The position numbers and the translations under genes were made by a program. Shown in pieces: positions 1 through 6,965 of a stretch of 23,481 nucleotides of DNA; within the stretch, counting starts at the first letter, position 1; every line of letters starts with the position of its first letter. The DNA lies in the NCBI GenBank assembly GCA_050742535.1, contig JBOGIQ010000052.1, positions 1 through 23,481 of the forward strand, in the 5' to 3' direction. The notes under the pieces were generated by a model. The model searched no databases, was not told where the DNA came from, and saw only the letters and a program-made list of their open reading frames with translations. Origin of the DNA: Gp6-AA40 sp050742535 (GTDB lineage: Bacteria > Acidobacteriota > Vicinamibacteria > Vicinamibacterales > UBA2999).

Positions 1-125
1 ATCGAACGCGCGGCTAGATTGCTCGTGGGCTACTAGTCGTTTGCCATTGAACCATCGCGGACAGCGATGGGGAGAGTGAAGGAGGCCAGATGGTGGGGTT
101 CAAGGGACCTGAGCGAACCTGAGTT

Positions 126-161
126 ATTCTCGGCGCCGTAAGGCCGGGGTCTTCCGAGAAT
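126..161. other. Inverted repeat upstream of the DUF6152 gene
   Basis: A perfect 8-bp inverted repeat, ATTCTCGG (126-133) and CCGAGAAT (154-161), encloses a 20-nt GC-rich loop about 85 bp before the first gene. No T-run follows directly; the nearest is five T at 181-185. It could end an upstream transcript, act as an operator, or be chance. The rest of 1-246 holds only the ribosome binding site of the next gene and no convincing gene. Confidence 0.3.
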
Positions 162-246
162 CAGGCAATCTTCAGGATCATTTTTCTTGTCTTCCGGCTA
201 CGATTTCCTGCGAGAAGTCAGGTTCTGACAGGAGAGGAACCACGAT

Positions 247-645
247 ATGAAGCGCTACCTCATTGGTCTGGCTGTCGCAGCGGCGCTCGTCGTCGCGGCG
301 CAGGCTTATGCGCATCACTCCTTCGCGGCAACCTATCTCGAAGATCAGCGCGTGCAGATCGAGGGTGAGTTGGTGCAATTCCAGTTCAGGAATCCCCATT
401 CCTTCGTGCACGTGATGGTGAAGGAGAAGGACGGCTCCCTAGTGCGCTACGGCGTCGAGTGGGGGGGCACCAACCAACTCGGCGGAACCGGTGTGACCAG
501 AGACACGCTCAAGGTGGGGGACCATGTGATCATCACCGGCTCCCCCGGCCGTAATCCGCAGGATCATCGCGTGCGCATGGTGACTCTGTATCGGCCGAAG
601 GACGGTTTCGTCTGGGGCAAGCGTCCCGGAGAAGTCGTCGACTGA
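247..645 (+). CDS. DUF6152 family secreted protein
   Basis: A 132-aa protein with a clear signal peptide (MKRYLIGLAVAAALVVAAQA, then YAHHSF), so it is exported. The mature part opens with HHSFAA, followed by an IEGELVQFQFRNPHSF segment and a small beta-rich domain; HHSF and NPH are the hallmarks I associate with DUF6152, a family of unknown function common in Acidobacteriota and some Proteobacteria. The histidines suggest metal binding, but this is inference. The start is well supported: AGGAGAGG at 230-237 lies 9 nt before ATG. The gene converges on a minus-strand operon of secreted proteins, and in my recollection such genes often sit together. The protein looks complete. Confidence 0.8.
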   Translation: MKRYLIGLAVAAALVVAAQAYAHHSFAATYLEDQRVQIEGELVQFQFRNPHSFVHVMVKEKDGSLVRYGVEWGGTNQLGGTGVTRDTLKVGDHVIITGSPGRNPQDHRVRMVTLYRPKDGFVWGKRPGEVVD

Positions 646-649
646 CGTC

Positions 650-665
650 GCGGGTTTCGACCCGC
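650..665. terminator. Hairpin between convergent genes
   Basis: GCGGGT-TTCG-ACCCGC forms a 6-bp GC-rich stem with a UUCG-type tetraloop, 5 bp after the DUF6152 stop and 27 bp before the stop of the opposing gene. The position suits a bidirectional transcription end. There is no T-tract, so this is a structural prediction only. Confidence 0.45.
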
Positions 666-691
666 TCGATTCCACAACTCCGAACTCGTAC

Positions 692-1594
692 CTACTGCGC
701 CCCGCCCCGCCCGCCCCGGCCACCCGGAGCGACGGGCGGGGGAGGCACGTACTTGTCCTTGAGCCTCTTGCGGTACTCCGGATACATCGTTTCAGGCCCG
801 CCGAGGACAGCCTCGAGCGGGATGTTGTACCGCTTGGTCATTTCGTTCAGCGCAGGATGCTTACCTGGCAGGTAATGGGGCACGAGCGCCGGATTCTCAT
901 GGAGGCGCGGCAGCTCCTCGATCGGCTCGCACGCGGTCAGCGGGAAGTTGTTCGGGTTGGTCGTCAGGCGGAAGATCTGGGTCAGCACGAACGGCTCCGC
1001 CAGATACACGGGGTCCTCGAGGATGCCGGTGACGGTCAGCAGGTCTCCGTGCCGGTTGAAGCGATAGCTCATCGTCGCCCGGTCGCTGCTGAAGCCGCGG
1101 TGTCGCTTGATGTCGCCGAGTTTGAAGTGCGTGGTGACGGCGGTCAACGTGTCGCCTTCCCACGCCCCCGTCGTGAAGCCGCCATGCGAATGCGGCGCGT
1201 ACTTCGACGGATGCGGCCGTCCGTCCATCCAGATCACCGTCTCATCGCGATCGCCCCACCCCGCTATCTTCCAGGCAAGCAGCTTCTGCGTAATTGGATC
1301 CGGGACCATCGAGAACTGCAGCGGGAACGGACCGACGATCGCGTACATCGGCGGGTACATCTGGCACTGGCGCTCTGTCGCTGAGAGGGCCGCGATGTCG
1401 TAGCTCAGCGCCTTCGCCCGGCCGTCAGCGCTGAGCGGCATGCCCAGCAGGTCGACCGGTTCCTGCGAAGCGCCGTTGTCGTTCCCTCCGACGCGCTGCC
1501 AGGTACCGGTGAGATCGACCTGGGCCACGACAGGAACCGCCGACAGCATGACGAGCAGTATCAGTGCCGCAATGCCCGGTTTTTCGAATGTCAT
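692..1594 (-). CDS. Secreted protein of unknown function, 'DLTGTW' type
   Basis: A 300-aa exported protein: hydrophobic signal (about residues 8-25, ending VVAQ), then VDLTGTWQRVGG. The middle carries many aromatic and His residues (WMDGRPHPSKYAPHSHGG) and a beta-rich LTVTGILEDPVYLAEPF segment. The C-terminus is low complexity (PPPPVAP, then GGRGGRGG). It resembles its upstream neighbour: both begin the mature part with DLTG(T/Y)W and share an LT(V/I)T...EDP.YL block, so they look like distant paralogues. I know no function. The start is 2 nt after the neighbour's stop (TGA-G-ATG), preceded by GAGG 7 nt away, so the two are co-translated. It is the last gene of a three-gene minus-strand operon. 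Confidence 0.75.
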   Translation of the reverse strand: MTFEKPGIAALILLVMLSAVPVVAQVDLTGTWQRVGGNDNGASQEPVDLLGMPLSADGRAKALSYDIAALSATERQCQMYPPMYAIVGPFPLQFSMVPDPITQKLLAWKIAGWGDRDETVIWMDGRPHPSKYAPHSHGGFTTGAWEGDTLTAVTTHFKLGDIKRHRGFSSDRATMSYRFNRHGDLLTVTGILEDPVYLAEPFVLTQIFRLTTNPNNFPLTACEPIEELPRLHENPALVPHYLPGKHPALNEMTKRYNIPLEAVLGGPETMYPEYRKRLKDKYVPPPPVAPGGRGGRGGAQ

Positions 1595-1595
1595 C

Positions 1596-2417
1596 TCACC
1601 ACCTCGCCGAACAGGGCGTCGGATCCCACTTGCTCCCGTCGGGTTCCTTCTTGAATACCGGCGCAGTCAGCCTCACGTTAGACAGATACCGGGGATCTTC
1701 GACCTGCGTCGTGATCGTGAGCCACTCCTCGCCATTCGGCCGCTTATACAGATCCCAGTGTTCGGTCAGCACGGCGTTCTCGCTGTAGGGAACACCGTTC
1801 TTTCGCAGGTATCCCGCGCGAAGGTTCCTGGTAACGACTCGCAGCGACCCGCCGGCCGGCCGAAGTGGCGGAGCGTCCGCGGTCCGATCCGCCGGCCTGA
1901 GCTGCAGCGGCACGTTCGGGCGCGCCGTCAGCCATTGGGCCTCCGAGACGCCCTGCCAGGTGCGCGGCGGCTCCGCTGGCTTGCCCGCCGTAGCCTCGGC
2001 GGAGGCGGGCACGTTGCCGAATCGCAGGAGTCGCGTCTGCGTGCCCGCGTCGGCATCGACCTTGATGGTGGTGTCGTCCTGCCATGTGATGTGAAGCCGC
2101 CCGGGCACGCTCATCAGCGCGGGCGCGCCGTAGGACCTGCATTGTTCGCCTGCGGCTTCATCCCTGGCCGGATCCCACGCGTCGGCAATCTTTCTGGCCT
2201 CGGGGGTCATCTGTATGCCCTGGTAGTCGCCTTGGGCCGCCGTCACCATGCGCCAGCGCCAGTCCTGCGTGACGATCGATACCCAATAGCCAGTGAGGTC
2301 GAAGGGCGCCGCAGCTCGCGGCGCGGGTGGCGGCTGCGGGGTTCCGCGCTGAGCCTCGAGCCGGACGAGCCCGCAGACCGTCAGCGCCGCAACGACCACG
2401 CTCAGGACTCGGCTCAT
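1596..2417 (-). CDS. Secreted protein of unknown function, 'DLTGYW' type
   Basis: A 273-aa exported protein with a signal peptide at about residues 1-22, a Pro/Ala linker, then FDLTGYWVSIVTQDWRWRM at 39-57. Later blocks include RLHITWQDDTTIKVDADAGT and an LTITTQVEDPRYL segment like that of the downstream gene. Residues 136-151 (VPASAEATAGKPAEPP) are encoded by a palindrome-rich stretch that looks like an inserted dispersed repeat. GAGG lies 5 nt before ATG. It follows the MBL gene by 24 bp and precedes the other secreted gene by 1 bp. The function is unknown; genes beginning DLTGYW beside MBL hydrolases recur, from memory, in Acidobacteriota. Confidence 0.75.
   Translation of the reverse strand: MSRVLSVVVAALTVCGLVRLEAQRGTPQPPPAPRAAAPFDLTGYWVSIVTQDWRWRMVTAAQGDYQGIQMTPEARKIADAWDPARDEAAGEQCRSYGAPALMSVPGRLHITWQDDTTIKVDADAGTQTRLLRFGNVPASAEATAGKPAEPPRTWQGVSEAQWLTARPNVPLQLRPADRTADAPPLRPAGGSLRVVTRNLRAGYLRKNGVPYSENAVLTEHWDLYKRPNGEEWLTITTQVEDPRYLSNVRLTAPVFKKEPDGSKWDPTPCSARW
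1970..2011. repeat. Probable dispersed repeat inside a coding region
   Basis: Within the 273-aa secreted protein gene, TGCCCGCC (1982-1989) pairs with GGCGGGCA (2004-2011). A nested stem GCCTC/GAGGC lies at 1993-1997 and 2002-2006, and a GTAG at 1990-1993. On the minus strand it reads ASAEATAGKPAEP, a peptide I recall from unrelated Acidobacteriota proteins, which suggests an in-frame mobile repeat. The palindrome is visible; the dispersal is memory and needs a search. Confidence 0.45.
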
Positions 2418-2441
2418 GGCTACCTCACTCGCCCGCTCGCC

Positions 2442-3479
2442 CTACTTGCCTTTTTTCCGGCTCGCGGCGAGCTCATTGTAGATAACCTCGACGAACATGT
2501 CGGTCGTCCACGGACCTGAATCGGCGCCGTACTGGCTGCGGTATCCGAGTGTCGGATTGGCAGCCCTCACCTGCGCGAGCGACATCCCCTGGTTGATCAG
2601 ATCCAGAACCCGATCCCGGACCACGGTCACCGCGTCGCGGTACTCGAGCAGGTCGAGCTTGTCGTAGACGAAGCCGTGCCCGGGCACCAGGAACGTGCGG
2701 TCCGGATGCCACTGTATCGGCAGGTTGTGGATGCTCAGATCCATCAGGCGGTTGAGCGCATCGATCTCGCCCTGGACGGTGCCGCCTCTCTTGATGTCGA
2801 TGACCGGCCACCGGGTCGTGTCGATGACGTCGCCCGTCGCGATCACGTCGCCGCGCCGGAAGAACACGATCGTGTCGCCGTCGGTGTGCGCGGCGGGCAT
2901 GTGAATAACCTGAATGCCCTCGCCGTTCAAGTACATCGAGTACATCCTGTAGGCGAAGGTCTTCGTGGGCCAGAGAGCAGTTGGGACCGCCTGCGGGCCC
3001 GATGCCGTCATTCGGGTCAGCACGTTTTCATGCGCCAGCACGCTGGCCCTGCCCGAGTTGGAGACCAGGTCGTCGTTCAACCCCGCGCCGGCCGCGACGG
3101 CGCCGGGGAGGATGCTGAGTCCGGCCCTGGCGAGCTTGTCGTTGCCGCCGACGTGGTCGGGATCCATGCTCGTGTTGATGATGTAGCGGATGGGAAGCGG
3201 CGTCAGACGCCGGATCGTCGCCAGCACTTCATCGGCCATTGCCGTCGAACCGGAGTCCACGAGGATGACGCCGTCGGGACCGGTTTGCACGACGATGTTG
3301 CCGCCTGCTCCGCCGATGACGTAGAAGTTCGGGCGCAGCTGGACGACGTCTAAACCGTCACTCTTCTCCTGCTGCGCGACCGCACGTTGCGCGGAACCAT
3401 GAAACGACATTCCCGCCGCGACCGCGATTGCCCAGATCGCTCCCAGCATCCGGCTCCGCCCGCCTGGTCTCATCGTCAT
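2442..3479 (-). CDS. Secreted MBL-fold protein with altered zinc ligands
   Basis: A 345-aa exported metallo-beta-lactamase-fold protein. The signal segment is about residues 10-35 and the MBL domain about 45-270. The usual H-x-H-x-D-H motif reads S104-M-D106-P-D108-H109, so the first two His are replaced by Ser and Asp. Downstream ligands remain: H198 (MPAAHTDGDT), D217 (ATGDVID) and H268 (VPGHG). The second zinc site is therefore intact and the first probably weak or absent. The substrate is unknown. Start: ATG at 3479 has GGAG only 3 nt before it, while ATG at 3473 has a better 9-nt spacing, so the true start may be two codons later. First gene of the operon with the two DLTGxW proteins. 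Confidence 0.8.
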   Translation of the reverse strand: MTMRPGGRSRMLGAIWAIAVAAGMSFHGSAQRAVAQQEKSDGLDVVQLRPNFYVIGGAGGNIVVQTGPDGVILVDSGSTAMADEVLATIRRLTPLPIRYIINTSMDPDHVGGNDKLARAGLSILPGAVAAGAGLNDDLVSNSGRASVLAHENVLTRMTASGPQAVPTALWPTKTFAYRMYSMYLNGEGIQVIHMPAAHTDGDTIVFFRRGDVIATGDVIDTTRWPVIDIKRGGTVQGEIDALNRLMDLSIHNLPIQWHPDRTFLVPGHGFVYDKLDLLEYRDAVTVVRDRVLDLINQGMSLAQVRAANPTLGYRSQYGADSGPWTTDMFVEVIYNELAASRKKGK

Positions 3480-3675
3480 TCGCTCCAGATTTCGCGCGCA
3501 TTCTGGTCATGGCGGGAGCATCAAGTCAAGGCAGCCGGCCACCGGAACCGCTGCCACCCGGCAGGGCGGCGTTGCGGCGGGCCGGCGAAAGCCTGGCCGC
3601 GATCATGTAGGGGCACGAACACGCGTCCAGGCGGATCACTCGTAACGCCGCCTCGATCGAATCCAGCCCATCAGC

Positions 3676-3681
3676 TATACT
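3676..3681 (+). promoter_or_regulatory. Possible -10 element of the SDR/channel operon
   Basis: TATACT, one base from the TATAAT consensus, stands out in this GC-rich divergent region and lies 24 bp before the GTG start. No good -35 is seen (TCGATC at 3653-3658, 17 bp upstream). The rest of 3480-3705 shows GC-rich partial palindromes but no gene. Confidence 0.35.
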
Positions 3682-3705
3682 CTCGCCGCATTCCGACAAA
3701 CCGCG

Positions 3706-4437
3706 GTGCTGGCAGGAAAACTTGCAGTCGTTACGGGTGCAAGCCGTGGCATCGGCGCCGAAGTAGCTCGCCTTCTGTCGAGCGCCGGAGCGCGCCTGGT
3801 GATCACGGCGCGCCATGAGGATGCATTGCGCCACGTCGCCGGGTCGCTCAAAGGACCCGCACTGGTCGTTCCGGCGGATCTGCGCGACCAGCAGTCAACC
3901 GACCGCCTGATTGCCGAAACCGAAGCACACGCTGGAATACCCGACATCGTCGTCAACATCGCGGGCGTGTGGCACAACCAGAGCACGCTCTATCAGGGAC
4001 CCCGCCTTTGGGAGACGCCAACCGAACAGATTGCCGAAGTTCTCGATGTCGGGCTGCATGGCGCGTTCCGCGTCGCCCGCGGGTTTCTCCCGGCGATGGT
4101 CAAGCGCGGAGCCGAAGGCCACGTCGTTCAGATCGGGTGCGGTTTCGCGGGTGCCCATGAGGCCGTCGGCTGGCTTCACTACTACGTCGCCAATAGAGCG
4201 CTTGCGGCGTTCACGGAGGGTCTCGCCGCGGAACTCCGCCCGCACAAGATTCGTGTCAATTGCGTGGCGCCATGGTTCGTCGCCACGGACTACGTGCGTC
4301 AGTTCTATCCCGAACAGTCGAAGACAGCGCTCTTGCCCACACGAGTCGCGGACGTGATCGTGGCGCTGCTGGCAGGTCCCATGTCACTCGACGTAAGCGG
4401 ACAGGTCATCGAATTGCGCAGCGACTCGGAGGTCTGA
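3706..4437 (+). CDS. SDR-fold protein with degenerate catalytic site
   Basis: A 243-aa short-chain dehydrogenase/reductase-fold protein. The Rossmann nucleotide site is intact (TGASRGIG, residues 10-17; ADLR 57-60; VNIAG instead of NNAG at 83-87). The catalytic tetrad is mostly lost: the Asn position is G116 (LDVGLHG), the Ser positions are G144/C145 (VVQIGCG), Tyr160 remains, and the Lys four residues later is R164 (YVANR). It may still bind NAD(P), but ordinary SDR chemistry is doubtful. Start is GTG with no strong ribosome binding site. It ends 2 nt before the ligand-gated channel homologue, so the two are probably co-translated, suggesting a structural or sensing link (inference). Confidence 0.85.
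   Translation: MLAGKLAVVTGASRGIGAEVARLLSSAGARLVITARHEDALRHVAGSLKGPALVVPADLRDQQSTDRLIAETEAHAGIPDIVVNIAGVWHNQSTLYQGPRLWETPTEQIAEVLDVGLHGAFRVARGFLPAMVKRGAEGHVVQIGCGFAGAHEAVGWLHYYVANRALAAFTEGLAAELRPHKIRVNCVAPWFVATDYVRQFYPEQSKTALLPTRVADVIVALLAGPMSLDVSGQVIELRSDSEV
4428..4433 (+). promoter_or_regulatory. Strong ribosome binding site fixing the channel start
   Basis: GGAGGT, 6 nt before ATG 4440 and inside the last codons of the SDR gene. It selects 4440 over the longer open frame that runs upstream through the SDR gene. Confidence 0.75.
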
Positions 4438-4439
4438 CG

Positions 4440-5474
4440 ATGGGCACCGCGGTTGCGTCATTCGGCTTGCTGATTGCCCTGCTTGCACAGACTTCGTTGC
4501 AAACGCCGCCACAATCACTACCGCCCGCAGCGCCGCCGCATAAAACGGCGCGATTCTCCTTCTACCCGATTCGACTGTACGACTTGTCTCCGCAAGCGGG
4601 CGTGTTCGCGGCCGACTTTTACGTCTGGTTGTCCTTCCGCAAGGGAGAATGGGGTTCCGCGGCGGCGGATTCTGTGCCGAAACTCGAGGCTGCAAACGGC
4701 GAGGAGCTGCAATGCGAAGTCGTCGAGTACGATTCACCCGAGAGTCCAGATACACAGACCTTCTGGTATCGATGCCGCAGCAAGTTCTATCACTCGTTCG
4801 ATTTCACCTTTTATCCATTCGACGAACAGACGCTGAACATCGAGCTCGAAAATCCCGCGTATCCGCAGGCGCAGTTTTCTTTCACGGTAATGACGCCGGC
4901 TTCTCATCTCGAGGAATGCCGGGCGGAGCCCTGTCTGCTCAAGTCAGCGGCGTACCCAAGCGTCAGCGGATGGGAGATTGCATCTGCGGAGGTCCGCACG
5001 CGTAACCACCACTACAACACTGATTGGGGGTTTCCGAAAGACAGGAACATGAGCGATTACTCGCAGGCAATCCTGCAGATTCGCCTGCTACATCGCTGGG
5101 GAGTTCCGTTGCTGGCGCTGCTCGGACCGAACCTGCTGGTCGCCCTGCTCGCCACATCGCTCGCCGGCTCGGCGCAGGAGAAATCAGGCCGCATGCAGGC
5201 GTTGCTTGGTGTGATCGCGGCCGCGGCGGCGCAGCATTATTCGTTCCTCAACAACGCTCCAGGGGATTCGGCCATCAGCTTTGCGCAGCTCTACTTTCTG
5301 ATCACGTACGCGTTACTGGCACTCGCAGGCTGGTTCATCCTGACGCGTGATACGCCGCTGCCGCCGAAGTATCAGGCGCGCTGGTTCTTCGGCTACGGCA
5401 TACTGCAGGCCGTCTGTCTCGTGATGCACATTGCGGTACCAATGTTCCAACGAGGAGAGTTCGGCCGTCTCTAG
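4440..5474 (+). CDS. Pentameric ligand-gated ion channel homologue (GLIC/ELIC-like)
   Basis: A 344-aa membrane protein with signal peptide (about 1-20), an extracellular beta domain and four C-terminal membrane helices. YPFDEQTLNIELEN (125-138) matches the Cys-loop family signature (F/Y)PFDxQ and the equivalent GLIC stretch. GWEIAS (178-183) matches the GWDIES block, and YSQAILQIRLLHR (207-219) leads into M1 as in GLIC. Helices are about 220-243 (M1, with two prolines), 251-271 (M2), 279-302 (M3) and 314-336 (M4). Bacterial members conduct cations and open with protons or small amines; the ligand here is unknown. Four extracellular Cys (92, 112, 160, 165) could form disulfides. The start is fixed by GGAGGT. 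Confidence 0.85.
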   Translation: MGTAVASFGLLIALLAQTSLQTPPQSLPPAAPPHKTARFSFYPIRLYDLSPQAGVFAADFYVWLSFRKGEWGSAAADSVPKLEAANGEELQCEVVEYDSPESPDTQTFWYRCRSKFYHSFDFTFYPFDEQTLNIELENPAYPQAQFSFTVMTPASHLEECRAEPCLLKSAAYPSVSGWEIASAEVRTRNHHYNTDWGFPKDRNMSDYSQAILQIRLLHRWGVPLLALLGPNLLVALLATSLAGSAQEKSGRMQALLGVIAAAAAQHYSFLNNAPGDSAISFAQLYFLITYALLALAGWFILTRDTPLPPKYQARWFFGYGILQAVCLVMHIAVPMFQRGEFGRL

Positions 5475-5511
5475 CGGCGCGAACCCACGCATCTGGAAAA
5501 TGCTTCAGGTG

Positions 5512-6132
5512 ATGCGAATCGACATCTGGTCCGACCTCGTGTGTCCGTGGTGCTATCTCGGCAAGCGCCGCTTCGAGAGGGCGCTCTCGGGATTTTCAGC
5601 CGCCACCTCCGTGGAAGTCGTCCATCGTTCGTTTCAGCTCGATCCGTCGCTGCCGAAAGGGCAGTCGCTGCGCGCGCGCGACATGTTGATGCGCAAGTAT
5701 CGGATGACTGAAGCCGAGGTCATCGCCTCGCAGGACCGGCTGGAGGGCCTCGCGGCTGCGGAGGGGCTCGAGTACCACCTGTCGGAGTCTCGAAGCGGCA
5801 ACACGATGGACGCACATCGCCTGGTGCATTTCGGGCTCGAGCAGGGGATTCAGGACCGCGTCATCGAGCGTCTCTTCCGCGCGCACTTCGCCGAGAACAC
5901 GTCGCTCTTCGACGAAGAATCGCTCGCCGTCCTGGGCGCGGAAGCGGGGCTGCCGGATGTGCGGGAGTTCCTTCGCAGCGGACGGTGCGAGAGCGAGGTC
6001 ATCGCCGACCATCGCCAGGCGCACGAACTTGGCGCGAGAGGTGTTCCGTTCTTCGTTATCGACGGTCGCTACGCCGTCTCCGGCGCCCAGTCCGTCGAGG
6101 TGTTTTCAGCGGCACTCGCGCGGACGCATTAG
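5512..6132 (+). CDS. DsbA family oxidoreductase, FrnE-like (COG2761)
   Basis: A 206-aa thioredoxin-fold protein without a signal peptide, so probably cytoplasmic. It opens MRIDIWSDLVCPWCYLGKRR with the active site C11-P-W-C14. A helical insertion follows (NTMDAHRLVHFGLEQG), and a cis-Pro loop GVPFFVIDGRYAVSGAQ comes near the end, all typical of FrnE/2-hydroxychromene isomerase-like DsbA proteins. The likely role is thiol-disulfide exchange or isomerisation; the partner is unknown. ATG 5512 is chosen because the family starts at this strand; ATG 5500 is possible, and neither has a good ribosome binding site. It follows the channel gene by 37 bp. Its stop overlaps the stop of the opposing gene (TTAG). 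Confidence 0.85.
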   Translation: MRIDIWSDLVCPWCYLGKRRFERALSGFSAATSVEVVHRSFQLDPSLPKGQSLRARDMLMRKYRMTEAEVIASQDRLEGLAAAEGLEYHLSESRSGNTMDAHRLVHFGLEQGIQDRVIERLFRAHFAENTSLFDEESLAVLGAEAGLPDVREFLRSGRCESEVIADHRQAHELGARGVPFFVIDGRYAVSGAQSVEVFSAALARTH

Positions 6133-6965
6133 TCTTCGACAGGCCGCTGTGCCGAGTCGATGACCAGGAACTGAACGGGCCCGGTCCGCGACTCGAGCGC
6201 CAGGCCGAGTTGTTCTCGCAGCGAGGTAAACAACGAGGTGCCGTCGGCAACCGCGCGATCCACGGACCCGGAGTTCGGATCCCACTTCAGCTCGAACCGG
6301 TACGCGCCGGACAGTCCGGTCTGGTCAACGACCGGGCGATCGAGCATGCGTGAAAGGCTGAACGCCACGTCGCGGAGCGTCGCTCCTGACATTCGCAAAA
6401 GGCCTCCCCCGCGCGTCGCGGCGCAGCGTGCGTCGCCTGGTGGCAAGGCGTCGCAGTCCGTGGGGTCCGGCTGGAGGAGCGGGCCAGATTTGCGATCGCC
6501 GCGGGCCATCACCAGCGCGTAGTGGGGCGCATCACGCATCTCGGTGTGCACCGCAAGCTTGAAGCGGTCGTGGAGGAAGGCTTTGATGCGCTCGAGCATC
6601 TCCTGCATGTTCGCGGCGCTGGCGCCGGTGGCGAGGATGTCCCAGCGTTCCGTTTCCAGCCACTCCGGCCCGCCGGTCAGCTGTGAGTACTGAACGCGGT
6701 AGACGTTCCGAATCAGAGTGCGGATGGGGATATTGCTGGCCACGAGGCGGCCGCCGGGAGCGACGGTCATCCGATCGTCGGTGCTGCCAGACACGTTGCG
6801 CCTGATCGACGCGACCTCGAAGTGCGCGCCAGGCGCCGGAGACGGAGAACCCGGACGTTGCGCCGACACGACCGCGGACAACATCGCGAGTCCGATCACG
6901 AAGCCCCCGCACCCCTTGAACCTCTTGAACCTCTTGAACCTCTTGAACCAACTGAACCTACTCAT
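6129..6965 (-). CDS. TIGR03435 family secreted protein
   Basis: A 278-aa protein with the blocks of TIGR03435: FEVASIRRN (about 49-57), the N-terminal half ending near DRFKLAVHTE, then VVDQTGLSGAYRFELKWDP and a final FTSLREQLGLALES with VQFLVIDSAQRPVED. The family is greatly expanded in Acidobacteria and its function is unknown. The N-terminus is odd: SWFKRFKRFKRFKGCGG comes from a 9-bp tandem repeat and puts a very basic stretch before the hydrophobic export signal. The start overlaps the upstream permease by 8 bp (ATGAGTAG), so translation is probably coupled. A start inside or after the repeat has no ATG to support it. Confidence 0.85.
   Translation of the reverse strand: MSRFSWFKRFKRFKRFKGCGGFVIGLAMLSAVVSAQRPGSPSPAPGAHFEVASIRRNVSGSTDDRMTVAPGGRLVASNIPIRTLIRNVYRVQYSQLTGGPEWLETERWDILATGASAANMQEMLERIKAFLHDRFKLAVHTEMRDAPHYALVMARGDRKSGPLLQPDPTDCDALPPGDARCAATRGGGLLRMSGATLRDVAFSLSRMLDRPVVDQTGLSGAYRFELKWDPNSGSVDRAVADGTSLFTSLREQLGLALESRTGPVQFLVIDSAQRPVED
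6916..6960. repeat. 9-bp tandem repeat at a gene start
   Basis: Five units of TTGAACCTC: three exact (6916-6942), then TTGAACCAA and CTGAACCTA. On the coding (minus) strand the unit reads AAGAGGTTC, giving Lys-Arg-Phe repeats at the start of the TIGR03435 protein. The array reaches the stop codon of the upstream permease. Such arrays change copy number easily; multiples of 9 keep the frame. Confidence 0.9.

Noticed and set aside
1..36. Open frame ending TAG that could be the C-terminus of an upstream gene
   Set aside because: Only eleven codons are visible and nothing distinguishes them from chance.
93..122. Ten-codon frame after GGAGG
   Set aside because: Too short to support; no sign of a leader peptide mechanism.
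4260..4439. Longer N-terminus for the channel gene
   Set aside because: It would overlap the SDR gene; ATG 4440 has a consensus ribosome binding site and is followed by a signal peptide.
5431..5511. TTG start at 5431 for the DsbA-like gene
   Set aside because: It would overlap the channel gene, and the extra 27 residues do not resemble the family, which begins at the MRIDIW strand.
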